Assembly: GCA_964514665.1 (NCBI GenBank)
Contig: CAZESH010000110.1
Coordinates: 1-12,519, forward strand
Reading direction: 5' to 3'
Length of the DNA: 12,519 bases
From: CAZESH01 sp964514665
Lineage (GTDB): Bacteria > Bacillota > Bacilli > Paenibacillales > KCTC-25726
The notes beneath the pieces were generated by a model. It was not told the origin of the DNA, did no database searches, and saw only the letters and a list, made by a program, of their open reading frames with translations. The position numbers and the translations under genes were made by a program. Positions 1 through 7,572 of the stretch are shown here, one piece after another (position 1 is the first letter of the stretch; each line of letters starts with the position of its first letter).

Positions 1-1111
1 GATACAGGGCAATCAGATCAGCCGCCCAACGCTTTTGCTCCGGCGATAATGCTGCCGGCAAGAAGCCGGCTTTTTGCAGATGAGGGAGCGCCATCGCGAC
101 CACACGCGGCAATTCCGCCTGCTTCATATATTGATTGTTCATCCACTTCAATTTCTCCGTGTCAAACACTGCAGGACTTTTGGAAATGCGCTCGAGTGAA
201 AACTGTTCGATCAGCTCCTGCTTGGTGAAAATTTCTTCTTCGCCGACCGGAGACCAGCCCATAAGCGCGATGAAATTCAGCATTGCTTCGGGCAAATAAC
301 CGGAATCGCGATACTGCTCCACAAACTGCATAATCGATTCGTCGCGCTTGCTCATCTTTTTGCGATCCTGATTGAGAATAAGCGATAAGTGGGCAAAATC
401 GGGAAGATCCAGCCCCAAAGCCCGGTACAGCATAATTTGCCGCGGCGTGTTGGTCAAATGCTCTTCCCCGCGAATCACCGTGTTGATTTTCATTAAATGG
501 TCATCAAGCACTACGGCATAGTTGTAGGTCGGAATGCCGTCTGGGCGAACAATGATAAAGTCCCCGATTCCGTTGGAATCAAATTCCACATGACCGCGCA
601 CATGATCGTCAAAGGCTATCGTCTCGTTTGGCGGCACCTTGAAGCGGATCGACGGCTTCCTGCCTTCCGCCCTGTATGTCTCGTTCTGTATGCTGGAAAG
701 GCTGCGGCATTTGCCCGAGTACGCCGGATTGAGGCCTTGTGCCTCCTGCTCTTTTCTTTCCTTCTCCAGCTCTTCGGAAGTGCAATAGCAATAATAAGCC
801 TTGCCTTCGCTGATCAGCCGTTCGGTAAAGGGACGGTACAAATCCAATCTTTCCGTTTGCCGGTAAGGTCCATACGGTCCGCCGATGTCCACGCTTTCGT
901 CCCAATCGATGCCGAGCCAGCGCAAGCCTTCAAGCTGATTGTCCACCCCGGTTTCCATATGGCGCGCTTGATCCGTATCTTCAAAGCGGACAATAAACGA
1001 GCCGTTCCTATGTCTGGCCAACAAATAACTGAACAAAGCCGTTCTGGCGCCGCCTATATGCAGATGTCCCGTGGGGCTTGGCGCATAACGCGCACGCACG
1101 GTATCGTTCAT
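1..1111 (-). CDS. gltX: Glutamyl-tRNA synthetase, 3' end beyond the window
   Basis: Class I aminoacyl-tRNA synthetase that charges tRNA-Glu in the cytoplasm. In Bacillales the enzyme is usually non-discriminating and also makes Glu-tRNA-Gln for the GatCAB amidotransferase (family knowledge). The frame is open from the ATG at 1109-1111 to the left edge, giving 370 residues starting MNDTVRARYAPSPTGHLHIGG. The HIGH-class motif lies in PSPTGHLHIGG near residues 11-21 and the KMSKR loop is residues 252-256 (NQDRKKMSKRDE). The usual length is about 485 residues, so roughly 115 residues of the anticodon-binding C-terminus are missing because of the window edge; no frameshift is visible. AGAGGG stands 6 bases before the start codon. 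The gap to ispF is 56 bases with no terminator, so read-through from ispDF is likely. No T-box leader is seen. Confidence 0.97.
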   Translation of the reverse strand, partial: MNDTVRARYAPSPTGHLHIGGARTALFSYLLARHRNGSFIVRFEDTDQARHMETGVDNQLEGLRWLGIDWDESVDIGGPYGPYRQTERLDLYRPFTERLISEGKAYYCYCTSEELEKERKEQEAQGLNPAYSGKCRSLSSIQNETYRAEGRKPSIRFKVPPNETIAFDDHVRGHVEFDSNGIGDFIIVRPDGIPTYNYAVVLDDHLMKINTVIRGEEHLTNTPRQIMLYRALGLDLPDFAHLSLILNQDRKKMSKRDESIMQFVEQYRDSGYLPEAMLNFIALMGWSPVGEEEIFTKQELIEQFSLERISKSPAVFDTEKLKWMNNQYMKQAELPRVVAMALPHLQKAGFLPAALSPEQKRWAADLIALY

Positions 1112-1167
1112 GATAATCCCTCTTTTCTCACTCAACCGATATTTATGATGTAAGCATGAGTCAAATC

Positions 1168-1653
1168 TTAATTTAGCATATCTTGAAGCAGACACACAAC
1201 CGCCTGTGCGGCAATGCCTTCCTCGCGTCCGGTGAACCCGAGCTTCTCGGTGGTGGTTGCTTTGATGTTGATTTGCGGGGCTCTGGCCTCCAAAGCTTCG
1301 GCGATCCTCTCGATCATCGCCGGAATATACGGCGCCATCTTCGGTTTTTGGGCAATAATCGTGGCATCGAGGTTTCCCAGCTGATAGCCTCTGGCTTTGA
1401 CCATGGACCAAACGGCACAGAGCAGCTCATAGCTGTTCGCGTCCTTATATTGCGGATCCGTGTCGGGAAAATGCCGGCCGATGTCTCCCAAGCCCAGCGC
1501 CCCCAGGATTGCGTCGCTCACTGCATGCAGCAGCACATCCGCGTCGGAATGACCGAGCAATCCTTTCTCAAAAGGGATTTCCACGCCGCCGATGATGCAT
1601 TTCCTGCCCTCCACCAGCTCGTGAACGTCAAATCCTTGTCCCACCCGTATCAT
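1168..1653 (-). CDS. ispF: 2-C-methyl-D-erythritol 2,4-cyclodiphosphate synthase
   Basis: Fifth enzyme of the MEP isoprenoid pathway. It converts 4-diphosphocytidyl-methylerythritol 2-phosphate into methylerythritol 2,4-cyclodiphosphate and releases CMP; family members are trimers with one metal ion per active site. The 161-residue length is typical. The N-terminal GQGFDVH carries metal ligands Asp9 and His11, and His43 follows in GHSDADVLLH, the family signature. KATTTEKLGFTGREEG (about residues 131-146) is the conserved C-terminal segment that contributes to the nucleotide site. The ATG overlaps the end of ispD by 4 bases (1650-1653), pointing to translational coupling of two enzymes of one pathway. 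Identification is secure. Confidence 0.97.
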   Translation of the reverse strand: MIRVGQGFDVHELVEGRKCIIGGVEIPFEKGLLGHSDADVLLHAVSDAILGALGLGDIGRHFPDTDPQYKDANSYELLCAVWSMVKARGYQLGNLDATIIAQKPKMAPYIPAMIERIAEALEARAPQINIKATTTEKLGFTGREEGIAAQAVVCLLQDMLN

Positions 1654-2357
1654 GATGGCGTCTCTCCCTTCCCATGATTGTACAAATAATCCGCCAGCGC
1701 AAGATCCTCCGGCGTGGTGATTTTGATATTGTCATAACGCCCTTCAACAACGGTCACGGGAAACCCCGCGCGTTCAAGCAGCGAAGCGTCGTCGGTTCCC
1801 GTAAAGCCCTCGGCTTGGGCAAACTCGTGGGCCTGCTTCAACACAAAAAGGCGAAAAACCTGGGGGGTTTGCACAGCCCACAGGCTTCGCCTGTCCGGTG
1901 TTTGAAGAATCAATCCGGATGGATCCACGATCTTAACCGTATCTTTAACCGGAACGGCCAACACCGCTCCGCCCGTATGTCTGGCCGCCCGATAACAGGC
2001 GGCAATGCGATCCTCAGCTGCAAATGGACGAACGGCGTCATGCACCAATATCCACTGCATGCCCAGACGTTCAAGCACCAACAATCCGCTGTACACGGAA
2101 TCCTGACGCTCTGCGCCTCCAGCAACGACCGCCTTCACCTTCGTCAGGCAAAATTTTTCCACAAGCGCTTGTGAACGCTCCAAGTCTTCTTCTCCTACGA
2201 CCAGCACAACCGCATCGATATCGGAAACGTGCTGCAAAGTTTCCAATGTATGTACGACTATCGGCTTGCCGTCAAGCAGCAAATACTGCTTGCTTTCCGC
2301 CGTACCCATTCGCGTTCCCCTGCCGGCCGCGACCACCACGGCACCCAGCTTCTCCAT
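1650..2357 (-). CDS. ispD: 2-C-methyl-D-erythritol 4-phosphate cytidylyltransferase
   Basis: Third enzyme of the MEP pathway, transferring CMP from CTP to methylerythritol 4-phosphate. The 235-residue product has the CTP-binding signature AAGRGTRMG at residues 10-18 with Lys23 after it, GGAERQDSV at 80-88, VHDAVRP at 105-111, PVKDT at 136-140, QTPQ at 163-166 and NIKIT at 210-214, all expected in IspD. I chose the ATG at 2355-2357 because MEKLGAVVVAAG matches the usual N-terminus and CAGGGA stands a few bases upstream. An in-frame ATG at 2402 would add 15 residues without a ribosome binding site. The stop overlaps the ispF start. The 83-base gap to the YacL-family gene has no clear promoter or terminator. 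Confidence 0.96.
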   Translation of the reverse strand: MEKLGAVVVAAGRGTRMGTAESKQYLLLDGKPIVVHTLETLQHVSDIDAVVLVVGEEDLERSQALVEKFCLTKVKAVVAGGAERQDSVYSGLLVLERLGMQWILVHDAVRPFAAEDRIAACYRAARHTGGAVLAVPVKDTVKIVDPSGLILQTPDRRSLWAVQTPQVFRLFVLKQAHEFAQAEGFTGTDDASLLERAGFPVTVVEGRYDNIKITTPEDLALADYLYNHGKGETPS

Positions 2358-2440
2358 TCTGATCCCTGCCTGTAAACCGATTCTACCGGATAAGTGCATC
2401 ATAAGAACCGTAATTTTGTTCCCTATTTATCATAATCGTT

Positions 2441-3505
2441 TTACAGCGCTTTTTCCAATAATTTCGGTTTGGCAAATATCATTCTTCCCGCAGACGTTTG
2501 CAGTACACTGGTAACCAAAACCTCCAAGGTAGTGCCGATGAAATCCCGTCCTCCCTCGACCACAATCATCGTCCCGTCATCCAGGTAAGCCACACCCTGC
2601 CCGTGCTCCTTGCCGTCCTTGATTACCTGAACGACTATCTCTTCTCCCGGCAGAACCACCGGTTTCACGGCATTGGCCAGATCGTTGATGTTCAGCACGG
2701 CAACGCCCTGCAGCTCACACACCTTGTTTAAGTTGTAGTCGTTGGTAACCACTTTTCCTTCCAATACTTTGGCCAATCGGACGAGCTTGCTGTCCACCTC
2801 GCTGATTTCTTCGAAATCCCCTTCGTAAATCAGCACTTTGACATCCAGTTCCTTTTGGATTTTATTGAGAATATCCAATCCTCTGCGGCCGCGGTTTCGT
2901 TTAAGAAGATCGGAAGAATCGGCGATATGCTGAAGCTCCTCCAGCACAAATTCCGGAATCACCAATATGCCTTCGATAAAGCCCGTTTTGCAAATATCGG
3001 CAATTCTGCCGTCAATGATCACGCTGGTGTCCAGTATCTTATGCTCGCCGAGCATGAACTCGCTGTCAACCGCATTTTTGCCGTTTCTCAGCAAAAAGGA
3101 AAGCAGCTCTTCTTTTTTCGCATAACCGAGTTTAAATCCCAAATAGGCCAGCAGTAACGAAACCATGACTGGAATGGCCGCTACGGGATCGCTGATTTGG
3201 GCTAATGAGGGATAAATCAGCGCCGAGATAACCAAACCTGTTATGCAACCGGCTAACCCTGCCAGCAAATCAGTTATGGGCATACCCTTCACGCTTTCCT
3301 CCCAGCTTTCCCACTTGTTTCCCACAACCAGCACGATTAAATTTGCCAGCATCAGCATGACCAGCGCTCCGATAACCGCAAACCAGTAAGGCTTGATTTG
3401 GGAAACTCCGAGCCAGCCTGAGACCGTAAATCCGAATATGGCATGAATCTGTAATCCTGTTAATCCTCCGAGCAAAAGCAGCATCGGCTGTATCCATTTT
3501 TTCAT
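2441..3505 (-). CDS. yacL: Membrane-anchored PIN/TRAM domain protein (YacL family)
   Basis: Conserved Firmicutes protein with four predicted N-terminal membrane helices (about residues 5-27, 39-62, 77-98 and 107-127), a cytoplasmic PIN nuclease-like domain (about 154-272) and a C-terminal TRAM domain (about 283-346). The acidic metal-site residues expected of a PIN nuclease are present: Asp159 in ILDTSVIIDGR, Glu in FVLEELQ, Asp238 in EVDSKLVRLA and Asp256 in TNDYN. PIN and TRAM suggest action on RNA at the membrane, but the physiological substrate is not known to me. The start is the ATG at 3503-3505, since AGGAGG lies 8 bases before it. The GTG at 3514 is itself part of that ribosome binding site, so the longer frame is wrong. 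Length is 354 residues. In B. subtilis yacL directly follows disA; here two genes intervene. Confidence 0.93.
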   Translation of the reverse strand: MKKWIQPMLLLLGGLTGLQIHAIFGFTVSGWLGVSQIKPYWFAVIGALVMLMLANLIVLVVGNKWESWEESVKGMPITDLLAGLAGCITGLVISALIYPSLAQISDPVAAIPVMVSLLLAYLGFKLGYAKKEELLSFLLRNGKNAVDSEFMLGEHKILDTSVIIDGRIADICKTGFIEGILVIPEFVLEELQHIADSSDLLKRNRGRRGLDILNKIQKELDVKVLIYEGDFEEISEVDSKLVRLAKVLEGKVVTNDYNLNKVCELQGVAVLNINDLANAVKPVVLPGEEIVVQVIKDGKEHGQGVAYLDDGTMIVVEGGRDFIGTTLEVLVTSVLQTSAGRMIFAKPKLLEKAL

Positions 3506-3644
3506 TTCTTTCACCTCCTGATTTATTCAGATTGCTACAATTTTTAGTTAAATGAGATGTGTCGGGCTCTTTACAATTATGACCAATTTCATCCATACTA
3601 ATCCTAATAGCATAATTTTTTTGCAGTGAAGCCGAAAGTTTGTT

Positions 3645-3673
3645 TTGAATTCTATTTTTGATTTTTATATAAT
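3645..3673 (+). promoter_or_regulatory. Sigma-A promoter of the plus-strand hypothetical gene
   Basis: TTGAAT (3645-3650) and a perfect TATAAT (3668-3673) are separated by 17 bases. Transcription should start near 3680, about 26 bases before the ATG at 3706. The site lies in the AT-rich divergent region between yacL and the plus-strand gene. The rest of that region (3515-3640) contains only the yacL ribosome binding site and no other element I can support. Confidence 0.75.
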
Positions 3674-3691
3674 GAAGTTGACATTGAACAA
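3664..3691 (-). promoter_or_regulatory. Weak candidate promoter for the yacL-ispD-ispF-gltX unit
   Basis: On the minus strand TTGTTC (3686-3691) and TATAAA (3664-3669) are 16 bases apart. The -10 is good (5 of 6) and the -35 poor (3 of 6). It would give a leader of about 150 bases before yacL. The unit needs a promoter, because the next minus-strand gene upstream (pssA) ends at a terminator, but I see no better candidate between 3515 and 3700. Confidence 0.3.
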
Positions 3692-3705
3692 TCGGGGTGA
3701 AAAGG

Positions 3706-4101
3706 ATGGGCGAACTCAAGTTGCAAGAATTTCAAGACCAGGTGTCTGAGCTGCTGCTCCGCCATCGAAGTTTATTAGATGTATTGTCGAAATTCCAACA
3801 ATCCAATTCTTCTGTCAACCGCTCCGTAATCAAAGCGATCACGGAATGCGGATGTATTGAAGTCAACGCCAAGAAACAACCGTACTCCGCTGATTTGACC
3901 CAAGAACAGCTGAAGGAAATATTGGAGACGCACGTGTCCGGAAAACTCTGTGAGCAATGTCAGGACGTGGTTTCAGCCGAGTTGGGCCGAAATCTGTTCT
4001 ATATGTCGGCATTATGTAATTTGCTGCAGGTCGATTTGGAGGAAGTCATCGCCGACGAATCCAGGAAATGTTCAACATTGGGATTTTTCAATATGTCGTG
4101 A
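3706..4101 (+). CDS. Conserved-looking small helical protein with CxC and CxxC motifs, function unknown
   Basis: This is the only plus-strand gene. It encodes 131 residues starting MGELKLQEFQDQ. I do not recognise it securely. It looks almost wholly helical, with no signal peptide or membrane helix. It has six cysteines: Cys48 and Cys50 (ECGCIEV), Cys82 and Cys85 (LCEQCQD), Cys104 and Cys122. The segment ELGRNLFYMSALCNLLQVDLEEVI (about 92-115) resembles the last core helices of MazG-type nucleotide pyrophosphohydrolases, but the EExxE and ExxD metal motifs are absent, so catalysis of that type is unlikely; the resemblance is an inference. GGGGTG (3694-3699) is 6 bases before the ATG. The in-frame GTG at 3697 lies within that site and is less likely as start. 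It has its own promoter and shares a terminator with convergent pssA, supporting a real, separately expressed gene. Confidence 0.85.
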   Translation: MGELKLQEFQDQVSELLLRHRSLLDVLSKFQQSNSSVNRSVIKAITECGCIEVNAKKQPYSADLTQEQLKEILETHVSGKLCEQCQDVVSAELGRNLFYMSALCNLLQVDLEEVIADESRKCSTLGFFNMS

Positions 4102-4134
4102 CTTCCAGTTCCAGCATAACACCCGAAAAAAAAT

Positions 4135-4183
4135 AAAAGACTGTCCCGGAAGCCGGATAATCTGCTTCAGGGGCGGTCTTTTT
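4135..4183. terminator. Bidirectional factor-independent terminator between convergent genes
   Basis: A 19-base arm (4135-4153) pairs with 4164-4182 around a 10-base loop, with two wobble pairs and one mismatch. The plus strand ends in a T run (4179-4183). On the minus strand the flanking A-rich tract (about 4126-4138) becomes a U tract. It therefore serves both the plus-strand hypothetical gene, whose stop is 33 bases before it, and pssA, whose stop codon is only 4 bases away. Confidence 0.88.
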
Positions 4184-4187
4184 CGTA

Positions 4188-4922
4188 CTACACAATATCC
4201 TTGGCTTCTTCCGCCTGCTCTTCCAATCTGCGTCTTCTCCGGCCGATCCGGTGGAACACTCTAACGTTTTTTTTTAAGCCATAAAGCGCGTAAAGCACCA
4301 AAGGAATAAACAGCAGCTTGGAAAGCGTCCCCGGATACCGGATGGCGACTACAATCGCAATCATCACGATAATCGGAAGCACCCATGCAGCCGACTTGGG
4401 AATACCCACCTTTTTAAAGCTTGGATACTTGACGGTGCTGACCATTAAAAAGGATAAAATCAATTCGCTGATCAACATTACAGGCGTTGTCAATTCCCTG
4501 TGAAATAAAGCGAGCGTGGCCAGCACGCCGCCAGCTGCAGGAATCGGCAAACCGATAAAATAACCGGCAGTCGCCGCCTTTACATTAAAACGGGCAAGCC
4601 TGAGCGCTCCACATATCGGAAAAATGGAGGTGGCAATCCAAGCTGCAGCCGGAGTTACGTCTTGGTAGGCCGCCACATAAATCACAAATGCGGGAGCTAC
4701 ACCAAAGGAGATGACATCCGAAAGCGAATCCAATTCTTTGCCGAACTCACTTTGCGCATTCAACGCCCTGGCTACACGGCCATCCAAGCCATCCATGAGC
4801 ATGGCAACAATCACCATCATCGCTGCATAATCCGGTTTTCCGTTAAATACCAATATAATGGCTACGATGCCTAAGAACAAATTCCCTACAGTAAATACGC
4901 TCGGAAGCGATTTTGTAAGCAT
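4188..4922 (-). CDS. pssA: CDP-diacylglycerol-serine O-phosphatidyltransferase
   Basis: Integral membrane enzyme that makes phosphatidylserine from CDP-diacylglycerol and serine, the first step toward phosphatidylethanolamine. The CDP-alcohol phosphotransferase signature D-x2-D-G-x2-A-R-x8-G-x3-D-x3-D is complete in MDGLDGRVARA and the following GKELDSLSD, with Asp44, Asp47, Asp65 and Asp69. ALRLARFNV near residues 106-114 is typical of bacterial PssA. Several hydrophobic helices follow, and the C-terminus is highly basic, then acidic (HRIGRRRRRLEEQAEE). I prefer the ATG at 4920-4922 (244 residues, MLTKSLPSVFTVGN) because AGAGGTG stands just before it. An in-frame ATG at 4967 would add 15 residues but lacks a clear ribosome binding site. 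It is 88 bases downstream of disA without a terminator, so probably shares its transcript. The protein is longer than B. subtilis PssA (177 residues). Confidence 0.94.
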   Translation of the reverse strand: MLTKSLPSVFTVGNLFLGIVAIILVFNGKPDYAAMMVIVAMLMDGLDGRVARALNAQSEFGKELDSLSDVISFGVAPAFVIYVAAYQDVTPAAAWIATSIFPICGALRLARFNVKAATAGYFIGLPIPAAGGVLATLALFHRELTTPVMLISELILSFLMVSTVKYPSFKKVGIPKSAAWVLPIIVMIAIVVAIRYPGTLSKLLFIPLVLYALYGLKKNVRVFHRIGRRRRRLEEQAEEAKDIV

Positions 4923-5010
4923 GTTTACACCTCTAGACCATACTTTACCCCAAAAATCATCATTCATTCAGCTGACAACCAATTCTGTTCATTCTATGAT
5001 TTTATGCAAT

Positions 5011-6087
5011 TTAAATATGTCTGTCAATGAATACCTGCTCTTGTATGCGTTTCAAGCCTTCTTTGATCGCCCTCGCCCGGACACCGCCGATCCCTTCGAC
5101 ATCATCCAGCTCCTCGATCGTTGCCATCATGATATGAGCCAGTTGGCCGAAACTGTCCACCAAATTCTGAATGATCGACGAGGGCAGCCGCGGAATTTTG
5201 TTGAGCAGCCGATATCCTCGCGGTGATACCGGTTCATCTATAGCGCTGCCGGCAGAAACGTAGCCGAGTATGCGCAAAATCTGGCTATGATCCATCAGCT
5301 CATCAGAGGAAAGCTTCTTTAAATGCTGACGGATTTCCTTCATTTTCTCGTCGCTGTTTTCTTTGGCATAATCCTTCAGCAGCAAAGCGGCATCCATATC
5401 GATTTGCGAGACCAACTCCTCCATCTGCATGCTGATTAGCCGGCCCTCCGTACCGAGTTCATCAATATATTTTAAAATCTCGGCTTTAATGCGGAGAACC
5501 ATCTCCAGACGTTGGATAACATTGGATACGTCATGCAGCGTCACCAATTCCTCGAATTCCGACGCACCCAAATTGGTAAAGCTTTGATCGAGAACGGATT
5601 TATACTTTTCCAGCGTTTGAATTGCTTGATTTGCCTTCGTCAAGATCACGCCGATATCCTTTAATGCATAGCGAAGATTGCCCTGATACAAGGTAATGAT
5701 GTTTCTGCGCTGGGAGATGGAAATCACCATCTTGCCGGTTTGCTTCGCCACTCTTTCCGCTGTACGATGGCGTATTCCCGTTTCCGAAGAGGGAATGGAG
5801 GAATCCGGTATCAGCTGTGTGTTGGCATAAAGAATTCTTTTCAAATCTTCACTTAGAATAATCGCTCCGTCCATTTTCGCTAATTCATACAAATAATTCG
5901 GCGTGAAATCGCAATTGATGGAAAAGCCCCCGTCCACAATTTGCATGACTTCAGGAGAATATCCGACCACGATCAAGCCTCCCGTCTTGGCTCTAAGCAC
6001 ATTTTCCAAGCCGTCGCGAAATGGCGTTCCAGGAGCTATAAGCTTGAGCAGTTGGCCCATCACATCTCTGGCTCCATCTTCCTTCAT
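5011..6087 (-). CDS. disA: DNA integrity scanning diadenylate cyclase DisA
   Basis: Condenses two ATP into cyclic di-AMP and scans DNA; in the family, branched recombination intermediates reduce its activity. The 358-residue length is typical. The N-terminal DAC domain (about residues 10-145) has both active-site motifs, DGA at 73-75 and RHR at 106-108 (GIRHRTAERV). A helical spine follows (about 150-290). The C-terminal RuvA-like helix-hairpin-helix DNA-binding region includes DDVEGIGGVRARAIKEGL (328-345). GAGGAGGGGG precedes the ATG at 6085-6087. The gap from radA is only 25 bases, so the two are co-transcribed. This fits the known functional link in B. subtilis, where RadA modulates DisA. 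Confidence 0.97.
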   Translation of the reverse strand: MKEDGARDVMGQLLKLIAPGTPFRDGLENVLRAKTGGLIVVGYSPEVMQIVDGGFSINCDFTPNYLYELAKMDGAIILSEDLKRILYANTQLIPDSSIPSSETGIRHRTAERVAKQTGKMVISISQRRNIITLYQGNLRYALKDIGVILTKANQAIQTLEKYKSVLDQSFTNLGASEFEELVTLHDVSNVIQRLEMVLRIKAEILKYIDELGTEGRLISMQMEELVSQIDMDAALLLKDYAKENSDEKMKEIRQHLKKLSSDELMDHSQILRILGYVSAGSAIDEPVSPRGYRLLNKIPRLPSSIIQNLVDSFGQLAHIMMATIEELDDVEGIGGVRARAIKEGLKRIQEQVFIDRHI

Positions 6088-6112
6088 TCATAATCCCCCT
6101 CCTCGATGTAAG

Positions 6113-7480
6113 TTATTCAAAAGCCGCTTGCAACGCCTCAGCTACGGTTTGCACGCCGACCACTTCGATTCCTTTTGGAGGCTGCCACCCCTTCATGCTT
6201 TTTTGCGGCATAATGACCCGTTTAAACCCGAGCTTATGCGCTTCCTTAATGCGCTGTTCCGCCCTGGAAACGGCACGCACCTCGCCGGTCAAGCCGATTT
6301 CCCCAAACACGACGTCGAAGCTTCGCGTCGGTTTGTCCCTAAAACTGGAAGCAATACTTACCGCGACGGCCAAGTCCACCGCAGGTTCGTCGAGCTTGAT
6401 CCCGCCGGCCACATTTAGATATGCATCTTGATTCTGAAGAAACATGCCCATTCTTTTCTCCAGAACGGCAAGTATCAAAGCCATCCGGTTATGATCGATT
6501 CCCGTCGACATTCTGCGCGGCGAAGCAAAATTTGTTGAGGATACCAGAGCCTGCAGCTCCACCAGAACGGGACGTGTTCCCTCTAAACTCGCCAGCACGA
6601 TCGATCCCGCAACGCCAAGCGGCCGTTCTGAAAGAAATAGCTCGGAAGGATTGGATACCTCGTGCAGGCCGCCTTCTTTCATTTCGAATATGCCGATCTC
6701 GTTTGTCGAGCCGAATCTGTTCTTTACCGCACGCAGCATGCGATAGCTGTGATGCCGCTCCCCTTCAAAATAAAGCACGCAATCCACCATATGCTCGAGC
6801 AGCCGCGGACCGGCGATTGCCCCCTCTTTGGTAACGTGTCCCACCACTACTGTTGCAATCCCTTTTATCTTAGCGATTCTCATAAATCTGCTAGTGCATT
6901 CACGCACCTGTGAAACGCTCCCCGGTGCAGAGGTGACCAGTGGCTGGTACATGGTTTGAATCGAATCAATCACAAGAAAGTCGGGATTTACTTGTTCAAT
7001 TGCTTCTTCAATATGATCCATGTTGGTTTCACAGAGGACAAACAATTCCGGGGACACCGCATTCAATCGATCCGCCCTTAATTTTAACTGACGGGCCGAT
7101 TCCTCGCCCGATATATACAGCACTTTAAAATGCCTGGAAGCGAGTGAATGGGAAACCTGAAGCAGCAAAGTCGATTTTCCGATTCCCGGATCTCCGCCGA
7201 CCAGAATCAAAGATCCCGGCACAATGCCTCCGCCCAACACGCGGTTCAACTCGCCGTTTGCCGTATCGATGCGCTGCTCATGGTCACTTTTAATATGTAT
7301 GATGGAAGAAGCTTGATCTTTCGCAGTAAAAATACCCGTGTTCATACCCTGCGTTTTCACGACACTCAACGTCTCTTCCACAAAGCTGTTCCAGCTTTGG
7401 CAGCCCGGGCATTTCCCCAACCATTTCGGTGATTCGTGGCCGCATTCCTGACAGAAAAACTTGCTTTTCGCTTTAGCCAT
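6113..7480 (-). CDS. radA: DNA repair protein RadA (Sms)
   Basis: RecA-like ATPase that promotes branch migration during recombination and recombinational repair. The 455-residue product begins MAKAKSKFFCQECG. A zinc finger uses Cys10, Cys13, Cys24 and Cys27. Walker A is GGDPGIGKST at 95-104, Walker B is FLVIDSIQ at 168-175, and the RadA-specific KNRFG motif is at 253-257. The C-terminal third (about 350-455) is the Lon-protease-like domain, without expectation of protease activity. I chose the ATG at 7478-7480, which matches the family N-terminus and has AGGGA about 10 bases upstream. A TTG at 7504 would extend the frame by 8 residues. It has its own promoter (7523-7551) after the clpC terminator and leads the radA-disA unit. 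Confidence 0.97.
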   Translation of the reverse strand: MAKAKSKFFCQECGHESPKWLGKCPGCQSWNSFVEETLSVVKTQGMNTGIFTAKDQASSIIHIKSDHEQRIDTANGELNRVLGGGIVPGSLILVGGDPGIGKSTLLLQVSHSLASRHFKVLYISGEESARQLKLRADRLNAVSPELFVLCETNMDHIEEAIEQVNPDFLVIDSIQTMYQPLVTSAPGSVSQVRECTSRFMRIAKIKGIATVVVGHVTKEGAIAGPRLLEHMVDCVLYFEGERHHSYRMLRAVKNRFGSTNEIGIFEMKEGGLHEVSNPSELFLSERPLGVAGSIVLASLEGTRPVLVELQALVSSTNFASPRRMSTGIDHNRMALILAVLEKRMGMFLQNQDAYLNVAGGIKLDEPAVDLAVAVSIASSFRDKPTRSFDVVFGEIGLTGEVRAVSRAEQRIKEAHKLGFKRVIMPQKSMKGWQPPKGIEVVGVQTVAEALQAAFE

Positions 7481-7522
7481 TTGAGCGCTATCCCTACTTT
7501 CCAACCCGCTGTCGTGTATTAA

Positions 7523-7551
7523 ATTTTATCATTTCAAGCTTTTGCCAGCAA
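7523..7551 (-). promoter_or_regulatory. Sigma-A promoter with extended -10 driving radA-disA
   Basis: On the minus strand TTGCTG (7546-7551) is followed after 17 bases by TAAAAT (7523-7528), and TGA directly precedes the -10, giving the extended TGnTAAAAT form. The predicted start is near 7516, about 36 bases before the radA ATG. It lies just downstream of the clpC terminator, so radA-disA can be expressed independently of CtsR. No CtsR heptad pair is seen here. Confidence 0.7.
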
Positions 7552-7572
7552 TCACGTAATAAAGGAGGCGGT

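Noticed and set aside
609..905. Minus-strand frame of 98 codons inside gltX
   Set aside because: It is out of frame with gltX; the real gltX frame is open through this stretch with conserved synthetase sequence.
1112..1167. TTGACT before gltX as a promoter -35
   Set aside because: No acceptable -10 lies at 16-18 bases; the gap is better explained by read-through from ispF.
497..1677. Long plus-strand frames opposite gltX and ispF (497-1153 and 1183-1677)
   Set aside because: They lie antisense to genes with complete family motifs, have no recognisable domains and lack convincing ribosome binding sites.
2358..2440. TAGAAT on the minus strand before ispD as a promoter -10
   Set aside because: The matching -35 position reads GTTCTT, with almost no agreement to consensus.
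3270..3719. Minus-strand frame of 149 codons overlapping the yacL start and the divergent promoter region
   Set aside because: It overlaps yacL in another frame, covers the plus-strand promoter and has an Arg-rich, domain-free product.
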